DNA of 64,000 nucleotides from Thermobifida fusca NBRC 14071 = JCM 3263 (GCF_001592045.1 NZ_BCWB01000021.1:31294-95293), one strand, 5' to 3'; positions 7,846-16,742 are shown, counted from the first letter of the stretch. Translations and numbers: made by a program. The notes: a model not told the origin generated them from the letters alone.

Positions 7846-9483
7846 TCAGCAGACGTTGTAGCTGCTGTTGATCCGGGTGATGTTGCGGAAGGTGATGTTG
7901 ATACCGCAGGGGTTCTCCCGGATACCGGTGTTGGTCACCGTGAGGTTCTGGATGGTGACGTTGGCGGTGTTGGGGAACTCCGACCGCGCAGCGATACGGA
8001 TCTCCCCGGAGTCGCGCACCGTTCCGGACTGTCCGGCCACGGTGACGTTGTAGCAGTTCTCGATGAGGATGGCGTTGTTTCCGGTGTTGGCCAAGTCGAT
8101 CCGGTCGATGACCGCACCGCCGCTTTCGGAGACGCAGAAGACGCCGCGTCCGCCGCCGCGGGCCCGCACTTCACCCACGCGGATGTTGACGGGGTAGCTG
8201 TCGCCGATCCGTCCGTTGCGGTTGGCCATGCGGAACGCCGCGTACCCGGTGCCGGTTCCCGCGTTCTCCGCGTCCACCAGGCCCACGTTCGCGTTGATGG
8301 TGTCGTTGAGCAGCAGTCCGGAGTAGGCGACGTTGCGTGCCACGACAGTGCCGATCGTGATGCCGTCCACGCCGTAGGTTTCCACGCCGTGATTCCCCGT
8401 GCCCGACACGTAGACGTGGTCGATGCTGACGTTGCGGGTGCGGACACTCCGGTTGTCATGGTTGTCGATGCGCATGCCCAAGCCGCCGGAGAGCCGCAGG
8501 TCCACCTGGCCGAAGTGGACGTTGGACGCGTTGCGCACAAAGATGCCGAAGTAGGGGTTGCCGGTGACGCTGATGTTGGGGACCTCAACGTCGTGGGCGT
8601 TGCGGATCCGCACTGCCGCGTGGTTGGCTGACGGGCTGCCGGTCACGTTGATCGTGCCGCACACGTCCAGCACAGTGTAGCTGGGCAGGTCGAGCGAGCT
8701 TCCCGCGCTCATCGAACCGGAGCCGCGCACCACCACCCGCTCCTTGTGAGTGCGTCCGGGGGTGAGGCTGTTGACCGCTGCCCGCATCGCCTGGAGCATG
8801 TCGCTTCCGGTGTAGAGGGTGCTGCCGCCTTTGCGCGCGGTCCACGTGGTGCCGTTCTTCGTGACTTCGGCGTGGTAGGAGCCGCTACCGCAGGTGTCGG
8901 AGCCGCCGCCGTTGTCGGTGACTTTGATGAGCTGCCAGCGCTGGTTGGCGCCGTCGTGGTCGGTGTACTGGGAGATGCGGGCACCGTTGGCGGTGGACCA
9001 TTCCCAGACCTCCAGGGCTTTGCCGCTGTTGCGGTTGATCAGCCGGATGTCGCCGCCCGCGGAGTCGACGACCCGGAACTGCTGGTTGTACCCGCCGTGG
9101 TGGTCGTACTGGCGGATTTCTGCGCCATCGGCGGTGGAGCGTTCCCACACGTCGACGGCTTTGCCGCTGTGCCGGTTGACCAGCGCATAGTAGCCGTCGC
9201 CGGCGGGGACGAACCGGAACTGCTGGTTGTACCCGCCCAGGTTGTCGTATTGGCGGATCTCGCCGCCGTTGGCGGTGGACCATTCCCACACGTCCATGGC
9301 TTTGCCGCTGTGCCGGTTGACCAGCACATAGTAGGCGCCGGTGTCGATCGTCGCTGCCATAGCCGGGCGGGCGACAACCGTGAGCAGCGCGGCGAGGAGC
9401 GCAACAACGCCGCCGCAGGTCATCACGAGTCGCACCGATGAGGGCCATTCTCTCCGGTGGACTAGGGAGGGGGTGAGGGACAC
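7846..9483 (-). CDS. Secreted ricin-type lectin plus right-handed beta-helix protein
   Basis: Predicted secreted protein of 545 aa. An N-terminal signal peptide ends near ARPAMA (about residue 42). Three CBM13/ricin-B repeats follow (about 48-185), each with the pattern LVNRHSGKAMDVWEW, IRQYD and NQQFR or NQRW, so it probably binds a polysaccharide. After a Gly/Ser linker the rest (about 200-545) is a beta-helix with regularly spaced N-V-x-I/V strands such as VSIDHVYVSGTGNHGVETYGVDGI, like pectate lyases and other pectin- or glycan-active enzymes. No canonical catalytic set can be named. Start GTG 9483 has GGAGGT five bases upstream; the longer frame to 9537 lacks this. A polysaccharide-degrading or binding role fits a plant-biomass degrader. 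Confidence 0.8.
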   Translation of the reverse strand: MSLTPSLVHRREWPSSVRLVMTCGGVVALLAALLTVVARPAMAATIDTGAYYVLVNRHSGKAMDVWEWSTANGGEIRQYDNLGGYNQQFRFVPAGDGYYALVNRHSGKAVDVWERSTADGAEIRQYDHHGGYNQQFRVVDSAGGDIRLINRNSGKALEVWEWSTANGARISQYTDHDGANQRWQLIKVTDNGGGSDTCGSGSYHAEVTKNGTTWTARKGGSTLYTGSDMLQAMRAAVNSLTPGRTHKERVVVRGSGSMSAGSSLDLPSYTVLDVCGTINVTGSPSANHAAVRIRNAHDVEVPNISVTGNPYFGIFVRNASNVHFGQVDLRLSGGLGMRIDNHDNRSVRTRNVSIDHVYVSGTGNHGVETYGVDGITIGTVVARNVAYSGLLLNDTINANVGLVDAENAGTGTGYAAFRMANRNGRIGDSYPVNIRVGEVRARGGGRGVFCVSESGGAVIDRIDLANTGNNAILIENCYNVTVAGQSGTVRDSGEIRIAARSEFPNTANVTIQNLTVTNTGIRENPCGINITFRNITRINSSYNVC

Positions 9484-9737
9484 GTGTACCTCCGTGGGGA
9501 TCATGTCCGGCACTGCGCCGGACGGGAGGGGCCGCATGTGCGTCCCAAGTGACGCGCTCGCCGAAGCGAAAGCGTTGTCCGAATAGCTAAGGAAATATCA
9601 CTGAGCGCGTCAATACCCCTACGTTCCGCAGCGGCGCCATTGTACCCCGGTGAGGCCCGCCCACCAGCGCAACCGGCGTTGCGGAAGCGATATGAAGAAT
9701 GCGCCAGAGTGCACACCCCCATTCATAGAGTCATCCC

Positions 9738-12302
9738 ATGTCTGTTTCCGTCCCTCGTGTACGGCGGTGGCTGCTCGGCATCCTCGCCGCCGTCCTCGCT
9801 GTCGCTCTCATCACTGCTGGGCTCGCGGTCTGGACAGTGCGGCGTTCTTTCCCCCAGGTTTCCGGGGAACTGGAGCTTCCCGCGCTGAGTGCACCCGTCA
9901 CCGTGTACCGCGACGAGTACGGCATCACCCACCTGTATGCCGACACCCCGGAGGACCTGTTCACCGCCCAGGGCTATGTCCATGCCCAGGACCGCTTCTG
10001 GTCCATGGACTTCAACCGCCACGTCACCGCGGGACGTCTTGCCGAACTGTTCGGTGCCGACCAGGTCCCCACCGACGCCTACCTGCGCACCATGGGCTGG
10101 CGCCGCGTTGCCGAAGCCGAATACGACCTCCTGGCGGAGGAGACCCGGCGCTACCTGGACGCCTACGCCGAAGGCGTCAACGCCTACCTCGAGGGAAAAT
10201 CCGCCACCGAGGTGAGCTTGGAATACGCGGTGCTGGCGGCCACTAACAGCGAGTACGAGATTGAGCCGTGGAGCGCCGTCGACAGCCTGGCCTGGCTCAA
10301 AGCGATGGCGTGGGACCTTGCAGGCAACATGCACGACGAGATCGCCCGTGCCTCGCTGCTGGCTCGCGGCCTGCCCCGGGAACAGGTCGAGGAGCTCTAC
10401 CCGGCCTACCCGGAGGAGCAGCACGCCCCCATCCTCGCCGGCGGCCGGGTCCGCGACGGAAAGTTCGTCCTCGACTCCGACGAGGCGGAGCAGCGCGACG
10501 AGGACGCTGCCGACATCCCCGCCACCGCTGCGGTGCGCGCGCTGGCCGGGCTGCAGGAACCGCTGGAAGCGATCCCGCGCACTTTCGGTCCTGCCTCCTC
10601 CGACCTGGGCTCCAACTCTTGGGTGGTGTCCGGCGAGCACACTGCCTCAGGGCTGCCGCTGCTCGCCAACGACCCCCACTTGGGCGCGGTGATGCCGTCC
10701 ATCTGGTACCAGATGGGCTTGCACTGCACCACCGTCGACGAATCCTGTCCGTTCGACGTCACCGGGTTCACCTTTCCCGGCCTGACGGGGGTGGTCATCG
10801 GCGCGAACGACACGATCGCCTGGGGGTTCACCAACCTCGGCCCCGACGTGATCGACCTGTACCTGGAGAAGCTCGACGGAGACTCCGCGATCGTCGACGG
10901 CGCCCCCGAACCGTTGGAGACCCGCACCGAGACCATTCGGGTTGCGGGCGGCGACGATGTCGAGATCACCGTCCGGTCGTCCCGCCACGGTCCGCTGCTG
11001 TCCGACCCGGAGCTCGGCGCGCAACTACGCACGTTCGCCGCCAAGGCGCCGGTCACTCCCGAAGGGGAGCCTGCCGAGACCGCCCAGGACGGCGACTATG
11101 CGGTCGCCATCAGTTGGACCGCGCTCACCCCGGGGCGGACCGCAGACGCGATCTTCCTACTCAACCGGGCCCGCACGTTCGACGAGTTCCGGGAGGCGGC
11201 GCGCACTTTCGAGGTTCCCGCCCAGAACCTCATTTACGCGGATACTTCCGGGAACATCGGCTACCAGGCCCCGGGGAAGATCCCGGTGCGGGGGAAGGGT
11301 GACGGCCGCTGGCCGGCACCGGGGTGGGACTCCGACTACGACTGGAAGGAGTATCTGCCTTTCGAGGAGCTGCCCACCGTCGTCAACCCTGATTCGGGGT
11401 TCATTGTCACCGCCAACCAGGCGGTGGTGGACTCCGGGTACCCGCACCTGCTCACCACGGACTGGGACTACGGCTACCGTTCCCAGCGGGTCGTCACGCT
11501 GCTGGAAGCTGCGATCGCAGACGGCGGCCTGACCGTCGAGGACATGGTGGACATCCAGTTGGACAACGAGAACAGCGGGGCGCGGGCCCTCGTCCCCTAC
11601 TTGGTAGAAGTGGACGTGGAGGGGGCTGCCGCGCAGGCCCAGGAGCTGCTCGCCGGCTGGGACTTCCAGCAGGACGCTGACTCGGCTGCCGCGGCGTTCT
11701 ACAACGCCACCTACCGCCACCTGCTGCCGCTGGTCTTCGACGAACTGGGCGCCAACCCGAAGATCGAGGCGTCACAGGCCTGGCTGCTCTTGACTTCCCT
11801 CGTGGAGTCTCCCGAATCCGAGTGGTGGCGCGGCGAGGAGGTCTCCAGCCGGGATGAAGCGCTGCGCGTGGCGATGGAGCGGGCCGCCGCGGAGCTGACT
11901 GAGCTGCTCGGCGAGGACGTGGCTGCCTGGCGGTGGGGTGACCTGCACACGCTCACCGTCCGCAACGCGTCCTTCGGGGAATCCGGTATCGCCGCGGTGG
12001 AGTGGTTGTTCAACCGGGGCCCGGTCGCGACGGGCGGGGGTTCCAGTGTCGTCAACGCCACCGGCTGGGACCCGGCCCAGGGGTACGAGGTCACCACGGT
12101 GCCGTCGATGCGCATGGTGGTGGACTTGGCGGACGTGGACAACTCCCAGTGGATCAACCTGACCGGCAACTCGGGGCATGCGTTCCACCCCCACTATGCC
12201 GACCAGCTCGAGCTGTGGGCTGCGGGGACGATGCTTCCCATGCGGATGACCCGGAGCGCCGTGGAGGAGGCGGCTGAGCACACCCTCGTCTTGCGTCCCT
12301 GA
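9738..12302 (+). CDS. Penicillin acylase family N-terminal-nucleophile hydrolase
   Basis: Protein of 854 aa with an N-terminal membrane-spanning or uncleaved signal segment (about 11-33). It is made as a precursor expected to self-cleave before Ser292 in DLGSNSWVVSG, which becomes the N-terminal nucleophile of the beta chain. Other family features are VYRDEYGITHLYADTPEDLFTAQGYVHAQDRFWSM in the alpha chain, PLLANDPHLG after the nucleophile, and the late Asn segment INLTGNSGHAFHPHYADQLELW. Family members cleave amide bonds of penicillin G, acyl-homoserine lactones, cyclic lipopeptides or polyamine conjugates; the true substrate is unknown. The gene stands alone, and the hairpin at 12323-12360 separates it from the convergent methyltransferase gene. 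Confidence 0.9.
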   Translation: MSVSVPRVRRWLLGILAAVLAVALITAGLAVWTVRRSFPQVSGELELPALSAPVTVYRDEYGITHLYADTPEDLFTAQGYVHAQDRFWSMDFNRHVTAGRLAELFGADQVPTDAYLRTMGWRRVAEAEYDLLAEETRRYLDAYAEGVNAYLEGKSATEVSLEYAVLAATNSEYEIEPWSAVDSLAWLKAMAWDLAGNMHDEIARASLLARGLPREQVEELYPAYPEEQHAPILAGGRVRDGKFVLDSDEAEQRDEDAADIPATAAVRALAGLQEPLEAIPRTFGPASSDLGSNSWVVSGEHTASGLPLLANDPHLGAVMPSIWYQMGLHCTTVDESCPFDVTGFTFPGLTGVVIGANDTIAWGFTNLGPDVIDLYLEKLDGDSAIVDGAPEPLETRTETIRVAGGDDVEITVRSSRHGPLLSDPELGAQLRTFAAKAPVTPEGEPAETAQDGDYAVAISWTALTPGRTADAIFLLNRARTFDEFREAARTFEVPAQNLIYADTSGNIGYQAPGKIPVRGKGDGRWPAPGWDSDYDWKEYLPFEELPTVVNPDSGFIVTANQAVVDSGYPHLLTTDWDYGYRSQRVVTLLEAAIADGGLTVEDMVDIQLDNENSGARALVPYLVEVDVEGAAAQAQELLAGWDFQQDADSAAAAFYNATYRHLLPLVFDELGANPKIEASQAWLLLTSLVESPESEWWRGEEVSSRDEALRVAMERAAAELTELLGEDVAAWRWGDLHTLTVRNASFGESGIAAVEWLFNRGPVATGGGSSVVNATGWDPAQGYEVTTVPSMRMVVDLADVDNSQWINLTGNSGHAFHPHYADQLELWAAGTMLPMRMTRSAVEEAAEHTLVLRP

Positions 12303-12322
12303 TCCACCATCGGTTGTGGCGA

Positions 12323-12360
12323 GGCGGGGTGCCGCGCGGAGCAGGCAGCGGCACCCCGCC
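12323..12360. terminator. 13-bp stem between convergent genes
   Basis: Arms 12323-12335 and 12348-12360 pair perfectly around a 12-base loop. It lies between the 3' ends of the penicillin-acylase-family gene and the convergent methyltransferase gene. There is no T run, which is common for actinobacterial terminators. Confidence 0.6.
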
Positions 12361-12412
12361 CGGTACGGGCCGGGGTTCTACCCTGGTCGGAGGTCCGAGG
12401 ACGGCCGGGAAC

Positions 12413-13246
12413 CTACGGTTTGCGGGCCAGTCCTCCGGCGAGCAGGTGGTGGGTGGTGCTGTCGGTGGGGGTTTCGGCGTCCGGACGCCACTCGTTGGCG
12501 GCGACCACCCCCGGTTCGAGCACGTCCATTCCTTCGAAGAACCGCTCGATCTGCTCCTTGGTGCGGAACCAGCCGCTGCCCAGGCCACCTTCGAGCAGCG
12601 CCTGTTCGACTTCGCGGCAGACCGGGTCACCGGAGTCGTAGAAGTGGGTGATCAGCATGTAGCTGCCAGAGCTGATGCGGTCCCGAATCTTCCGGGACAG
12701 CGCCCACGGGTCGTCGGAGTCGTCGAAGTGATGCAGGATCGACGCCAGGAACACCGCGACCGGCTGGTCGAAGTCCAGCAGGGCACGCACTTCGGGGTTG
12801 TCGAAGATTCCGTCCGGGTGGCGCAGGTCTGCTTGGACAACAGTGGTGGTGACTTCGTCGGCGAGCAGGGCACGGCCGTGGGCGAGGACCACCGGGTCGT
12901 TGTCGATGTAGACGACGCGCACTTCCGGGTCGATCTCGTGCGCGATTTCGTGCACATTTCCGGCGGTGGGCAGGCCGGAGCCGATGTCGAGGAACTGGCG
13001 GACACCGGCACGGACCAATTCCCGGGTGGCACGGCGCAGCAGCATGCGGCTTTCCCGGCCCAATTGTTTGCCCTGGGGGAAGACCTTCTCCACGGCGGCC
13101 GCAGCGGCCCGGTCGGCGGGGAAGTTGTCCTTCCCGCCGAGGAAGTAGTCGTAGACGCGGGCGATGCTGGGGACTTCGGGGTTGATCTCAGCGGGGAGGT
13201 TGGTGGGATCGGGTGCCTGCGTTTTCATCCAGGATTCACTGGCCAT
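12413..13246 (-). CDS. SAM-dependent methyltransferase, DUF574 / Methyltransf_19 type
   Basis: Cytosolic protein of 277 aa. It has the actinobacterial Methyltransf_19 (PF04672) pattern: PSIARVYDYFLGGKDNFPADR, GVRQFLDIGSGLPTAGNVHEIA for S-adenosylmethionine binding, VVYIDNDPVVLAHGRALL (acidic ribose-binding motif), and FLASILHHFDDSDDPW. These proteins are abundant in streptomycetes and related genera, often beside XRE/DUF397 regulators, but their substrates are largely unknown. The ATG start lies just downstream of GAGCGG. The gene is monocistronic and convergent with the penicillin-acylase-family gene. Confidence 0.88.
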   Translation of the reverse strand: MASESWMKTQAPDPTNLPAEINPEVPSIARVYDYFLGGKDNFPADRAAAAAVEKVFPQGKQLGRESRMLLRRATRELVRAGVRQFLDIGSGLPTAGNVHEIAHEIDPEVRVVYIDNDPVVLAHGRALLADEVTTTVVQADLRHPDGIFDNPEVRALLDFDQPVAVFLASILHHFDDSDDPWALSRKIRDRISSGSYMLITHFYDSGDPVCREVEQALLEGGLGSGWFRTKEQIERFFEGMDVLEPGVVAANEWRPDAETPTDSTTHHLLAGGLARKP

Positions 13247-13402
13247 GGAACCGCTCTTTCACCTGAGGGAACCGCTGGGTAACAAGGGTTGTCGAGATCA
13301 TCAAACCACAGGAATGGCCAGGTAATGTCCGTGTTTCCCGAAATTGATCCCCGCCAGACAATAAAAGCGACAAATGCCCTGTTTTAGGACAATTTCTCGG
13401 GG

Positions 13403-14104
13403 TTAGTTCCGCGGTGATTCCAAGGCCGCGCGGACCCGTGCCAGCACTTCTTCGTGGGACGCCCCCGCTGGGTAGACCGCCACAAGCACCGCACGGTCCC
13501 CCCGCTCATCCGACCGCTGCTCACCGCTGCGGCGTAGTGCGGGCGCCATCATGTCCACGACGAACGCCAAGGCCTGGTCGAGCCGCTCCAGCGGCGAAGG
13601 CGACGTGACTTCCGGAGCGCGCAGCCACATCCGTAGCACATGGTTGTGCGCGGCAATTACTGCCGCAGCCACTACTTCCGCGGCGAGCACCCGCGACTCG
13701 TCACTGTGCCCGCCGGTCAGGTGCTGGGTGAAGAGCGACTGGTAGCGCGCCGTCATTGCGATTTCGCGGTCCCGTAGCGCAGGACGGGTCCGCACCAGGC
13801 GATAGCGGCGCACGGCCAGGTCGGGCTGGCTGGTGTAGGAGCGGAGCACCATGCGCGCCGCCGAGCACACGGCGCTCACTGGGTCTTCGGGCGAGGAGGC
13901 GAGATGGGTGCGCACCGCCTCCACCAGCTCTTCTTGGTCAGCGAAGAGCAGGTCGTCTTTAGACCCGAAGCGCCGAAACAGGGTGCTGCGGCTCACTCCG
14001 GCGGCGACCGCGACGTCGTCCATCGTGGTCGCTTCGAAGCCTTTCTCGTCGAATAGTCGCAGCGCCGCGGCAACAACCCCGCGGCCCTCCGTACGCCCCG
14101 CCAT
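13403..14104 (-). CDS. TetR/AcrR family transcriptional repressor
   Basis: Protein of 233 aa with an N-terminal TetR helix-turn-helix (ALRLFDEKGFEATTMDDVAVAAGVSRSTLFRRFGSKDDLLFA, about residues 13-54) and a helical C-terminal ligand domain. It is divergent from an acyl-CoA dehydrogenase gene, and the intergenic region holds a 15-bp palindrome plus a further half site (14180-14214), so it probably represses both genes and responds to an acyl-CoA or a fatty-acid-derived ligand. Start ATG 14104 has AGGAGAGG immediately upstream, so the longer open frame to 14185, which would run through the operator, is rejected. Confidence 0.88.
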   Translation of the reverse strand: MAGRTEGRGVVAAALRLFDEKGFEATTMDDVAVAAGVSRSTLFRRFGSKDDLLFADQEELVEAVRTHLASSPEDPVSAVCSAARMVLRSYTSQPDLAVRRYRLVRTRPALRDREIAMTARYQSLFTQHLTGGHSDESRVLAAEVVAAAVIAAHNHVLRMWLRAPEVTSPSPLERLDQALAFVVDMMAPALRRSGEQRSDERGDRAVLVAVYPAGASHEEVLARVRAALESPRN

Positions 14105-14179
14105 CACCTCTCCTCGCACTCGTTCGACCCCTGGGAACCGCCGCCCCATTCTGCCCGCATGACTACCTATCCCCCATAC

Positions 14180-14214
14180 TGACACTTAGTTCCGTTTATT
14201 GACACTTAGTGTCA
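14180..14214. promoter_or_regulatory. TetR-type operator: palindrome plus upstream half site
   Basis: TGACACTTAGTGTCA (14200-14214) is a perfect 15-base palindrome. The same eleven bases, TGACACTTAGT, also occur at 14180-14190, exactly 20 bases (two helical turns) upstream. The sites lie in the 142-base space between the divergent TetR and acyl-CoA dehydrogenase genes, 32 bases before the latter's start, where a repressor would block both promoters. Confidence 0.75.
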
Positions 14215-14246
14215 TACTGGGGATGTTCGCGACGCTAGGAGACCCC

Positions 14247-15404
14247 ATGAGTGACTTCGACCTCTACCGGCCCACCGAGGAGCACGAAGCCCTCCGCGAA
14301 GCCATCCGCTCCGTCGCTGAAGACAAGATCGCCCCGCACGCGGCCGACGTCGACGAGCAGTCCCGCTTCCCGCAGGAGGCCTACGAGGCGCTGCGCGCCA
14401 GCGACTTCCACGCTCCCCACGTCGCGGAGGAGTACGGCGGTGTTGGCGCAGACGCGCTGGCGACCTGCATCGTCATTGAGGAGATCGCCCGGGTGTGCGC
14501 CTCCTCTTCCCTCATCCCCGCGGTCAACAAGCTCGGCTCGATGCCGCTGATCCTCTCCGGATCTGACGAGGTGAAGCAGCGCTACCTGCCCGAACTGGCA
14601 TCTGGCGAGGCGATGTTCTCCTACGGGCTCTCCGAGCGCGAGGCGGGATCCGACACCGCGAGCATGCGCACCCGTGCCGTCCGCGACGGCGACGACTGGA
14701 TCCTCAACGGCCAGAAGTCGTGGATCACGAACGCCGGAATCTCCAAGTACTACACGGTGATGGCGGTCACCGACCCGGACGGGCCGCGCGGACGCAACAT
14801 CAGCGCTTTCGTCGTCCACATCGACGATCCCGGGTTCTCTTTTGGAGAACCGGAACGCAAGCTCGGCATCAAAGGTTCGCCCACGCGCGAACTGATCTTC
14901 GACAATGTCCGTATCCCCGGCGACCGCCTGGTGGGCAAGGTCGGGGAAGGACTGCGTACCGCGCTGCGCACCCTCGACCACACCCGCGTCACCATTGGCG
15001 CCCAGGCTGTGGGCATCGCCCAGGGGGCGCTCGACTACGCCCTGGGCTATGTCAAGGAGCGCAAGCAGTTCGGCAAGGCCATCGCCGACTTCCAAGGCAT
15101 CCAGTTCATGCTCGCCGACATGGCCATGAAGCTGGAAGCGGCCCGCCAGATGGTTTACGTCGCTGCCGCCAAGTCCGAGCGCGACGACGCCGACCTCTCC
15201 TTCTACGGTGCCGCCGCTAAATGCTTCGCCTCGGATGTGGCAATGGAGATCACCACTGACGCGGTGCAACTACTCGGCGGCTACGGCTACACCCGGGACT
15301 ACCCGGTCGAGCGGATGATGCGCGACGCCAAGATCACCCAGATCTACGAGGGCACCAACCAGATCCAGCGGGTGGTCATGGCCCGGCAGCTCTTGAAGAA
15401 GTGA
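14247..15404 (+). CDS. Acyl-CoA dehydrogenase
   Basis: FAD enzyme of 385 aa, predicted to introduce a trans-2,3 double bond into an acyl-CoA and pass electrons to ETF. Typical motifs are YGLSEREAGSDTASMRTRAV, WILNGQKSWITNAG for FAD and substrate contact, and ERKLGIKGSPTRELIFDNVRIPGDRLVG. The C-terminal domain reads RKQFGKAIADFQGIQFMLADMA and LLGGYGYTRDYPVERMMRDAKITQIYEGTNQIQR, where the Glu of IYEGT is the usual catalytic base of short and medium-chain enzymes. Start ATG 14247 follows CTAGGAG; an in-frame TTG at 14199 lies inside the operator and is rejected. Probably repressed by the divergent TetR. A strong terminator follows at 15453. Confidence 0.92.
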   Translation: MSDFDLYRPTEEHEALREAIRSVAEDKIAPHAADVDEQSRFPQEAYEALRASDFHAPHVAEEYGGVGADALATCIVIEEIARVCASSSLIPAVNKLGSMPLILSGSDEVKQRYLPELASGEAMFSYGLSEREAGSDTASMRTRAVRDGDDWILNGQKSWITNAGISKYYTVMAVTDPDGPRGRNISAFVVHIDDPGFSFGEPERKLGIKGSPTRELIFDNVRIPGDRLVGKVGEGLRTALRTLDHTRVTIGAQAVGIAQGALDYALGYVKERKQFGKAIADFQGIQFMLADMAMKLEAARQMVYVAAAKSERDDADLSFYGAAAKCFASDVAMEITTDAVQLLGGYGYTRDYPVERMMRDAKITQIYEGTNQIQRVVMARQLLKK

Positions 15405-15452
15405 GCGAGCAGCGCTGGCGAGGCCAGTGCTGCTGACCGGAGGATCCGTTTG

Positions 15453-15484
15453 CGCCCCTCGGAGCCCAGCTCCGAGGGGCGTTT
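15453..15484 (+). terminator. Intrinsic terminator after acyl-CoA dehydrogenase gene
   Basis: A 13-bp perfect stem (15453-15465 with 15469-15481) has a CCA loop and is followed by TTT. It lies 49 bases after the stop codon. Confidence 0.85.
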
Positions 15485-15675
15485 CCTTGGCACGGCCCGC
15501 CCGCGGTCCCCGGTCCCCGAGGCCGTCTCTTACCGATGGTCGAGCGTGCCTGGCTCTCGAGACGGTGAGCTGCCGCTGACCTTGCGGTGAGTTTTCCGAT
15601 TATCAGCCGACATTGTCGGGGCGGATTATTCACAATAGAGAATTCCGTCCCTTTTTTATGTCGTGTGAGGTGCGC

Positions 15676-15852
15676 ATGCCCAGCGGTGAGCGGTACTGGG
15701 TCCGCGGCTATCGGCGCAGAGACGGAAGCTATGTCCGAGGGCACTACCGCAGGTATCCACGGTCGCGTTCGACATCCGATCCGGGGAAGGCTGTCTTTGG
15801 GCCGTGGTTGTTCTGCTGATCCTTGTGGGGCTAGGGATTATGACGCTCGTCT
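15676..15852 (+). pseudogene. Small protein gene with R-x-D-G-x-Y-V-R-G-H-Y-R-R motif, apparently frameshifted before its membrane segment
   Basis: From ATG 15676, with GTGAGG upstream, the frame gives a 47-residue basic protein beginning MPSGERYWVRGYRRRDGSYV and continuing RGHYRRYPRSRS, ending at TGA 15817-15819. The -1 frame then continues without interruption as GCLWAVVVLLILVGLGIMTL plus V and stops at TAG 15852-15854 (last sense base 15851). That segment is a clean transmembrane helix. A one-base slip near the GGGG run at 15783-15786 would join an Arg-rich head to a membrane anchor. I recall the G-x-Y-V-R-G-H-x-R motif from short uncharacterised bacterial proteins. A disabled gene, a sequencing error or programmed frameshifting are all possible; no canonical slippery heptamer is present. 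Confidence 0.45.
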
Positions 15853-15954
15853 AGCCCGCAAAACTCACCCCGGATGGAATGGTGATCGAAACCCCTTGGG
15901 GCGACCTACTCCTGTCAGCCTGCTCGACAAACGGTGGAGAGAACAGCAACATCC

Positions 15955-15986
15955 GCCCTTCGGAGCATTGTTTCCGAAGGGCTTTT
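15955..15986 (+). terminator. Intrinsic terminator
   Basis: A 10-bp stem (15955-15964 with 15973-15982) with an 8-base loop is followed by TTTT. It lies about 100 bases beyond the end of the small frameshifted gene, so that region is probably transcribed. Confidence 0.75.
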
Positions 15987-16742
15987 CCGTTGCATCCTCG
16001 CAGCGACACCCTGCGGACCATCCGGTGCATGGGCAGCGTATTCACTGTTCAGGACGAGTGGTAGGAGAGATGCTCCTGTCGCACCGGGCTGCGCGTATGC
16101 TCTCCTCCCGTGCACTCCCCTGGCTCCAGCACAGTACGGCGATCGGGAGAGGAATCGCGATGACGCGGCTGCGCGAACCGCTTCTCTCACCGATGTGCTT
16201 CCCCCACCAGAACCACTCTCTTCTCTCCTGCAGAGCAGCCCGGAAATCTGCAGCAGAATCCTCATACTCTCCTTTCCCGCCGACCGAAATCCGTTATCAC
16301 CAACTCCAGCAGTTCCACATTTCCATAAAAGGAAACCCATCACTAGTGATGTGGTATTGGCGCTGGCGAATAATCTTTTCCCCGGCTCTCTCCTGCAGCA
16401 GTGTTACAGGAAATCCAGAGATCTTGCTGGGCGAGCGGAAAATCCGGTTTTGCTCTCCTCTGCACTTCAGCGGTGTCGGTGCACTCCGGCGACGGAAACG
16501 CGGCTCTCTGTCAGAATTGCCCGGCGGCTGGGGGTGCTTCGCTGCCGGAAGCGTCGATGCTCCACGCTCGTCGACCCATGGGAAAGACTGGCTGTAGCAC
16601 GGGACGAATGCGGGGCAGAAGTAGGGTCAGACCACCGTCCCGCATCTCTCGTGCGTCGTGCAGCCGCGAACTGGGCGCTCCGCTCCACATCCGCCCACTA
16701 AAGTGGCATAGGTCACACCACCCAAGAGACTTGAGTCCCTAG

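Larger units (their letters stand above)
15485..16742. other. Long low-coding region between acyl-CoA dehydrogenase and catalase
   Basis: About 1.26 kb without a convincing full-length gene. It holds a short frameshifted gene (15676-15852) and its likely terminator (15955-15986). From about 16000 to 16740 the open frames lack the GC3 bias of real genes here, and base composition is patchy and lower in GC around 16300-16450. It may be decayed coding sequence, possibly a lost regulator for the catalase, or an untranslated region. Confidence 0.5.

Noticed and set aside
9559..9580. GAAAGCGTTGTC near the ricin-lectin gene as a LacI-type site
   Set aside because: Only four of six positions match between the halves, not enough to call an operator.
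9723..10640. 305-codon antisense frame within the penicillin-acylase-family gene
   Set aside because: High GC produces long antisense frames; composition is Gly/Arg/Val-rich and without family motifs.
14199..14246. TTG start extending the acyl-CoA dehydrogenase by 16 residues
   Set aside because: The extension lies inside the TetR palindrome and ATG 14247 has a good ribosome-binding site and begins the conserved sequence.
15775..15795. Canonical -1 slippery heptamer explaining the small split gene
   Set aside because: The in-frame bases G-GGG-AAG do not fit X-XXY-YYZ; an indel is more likely.
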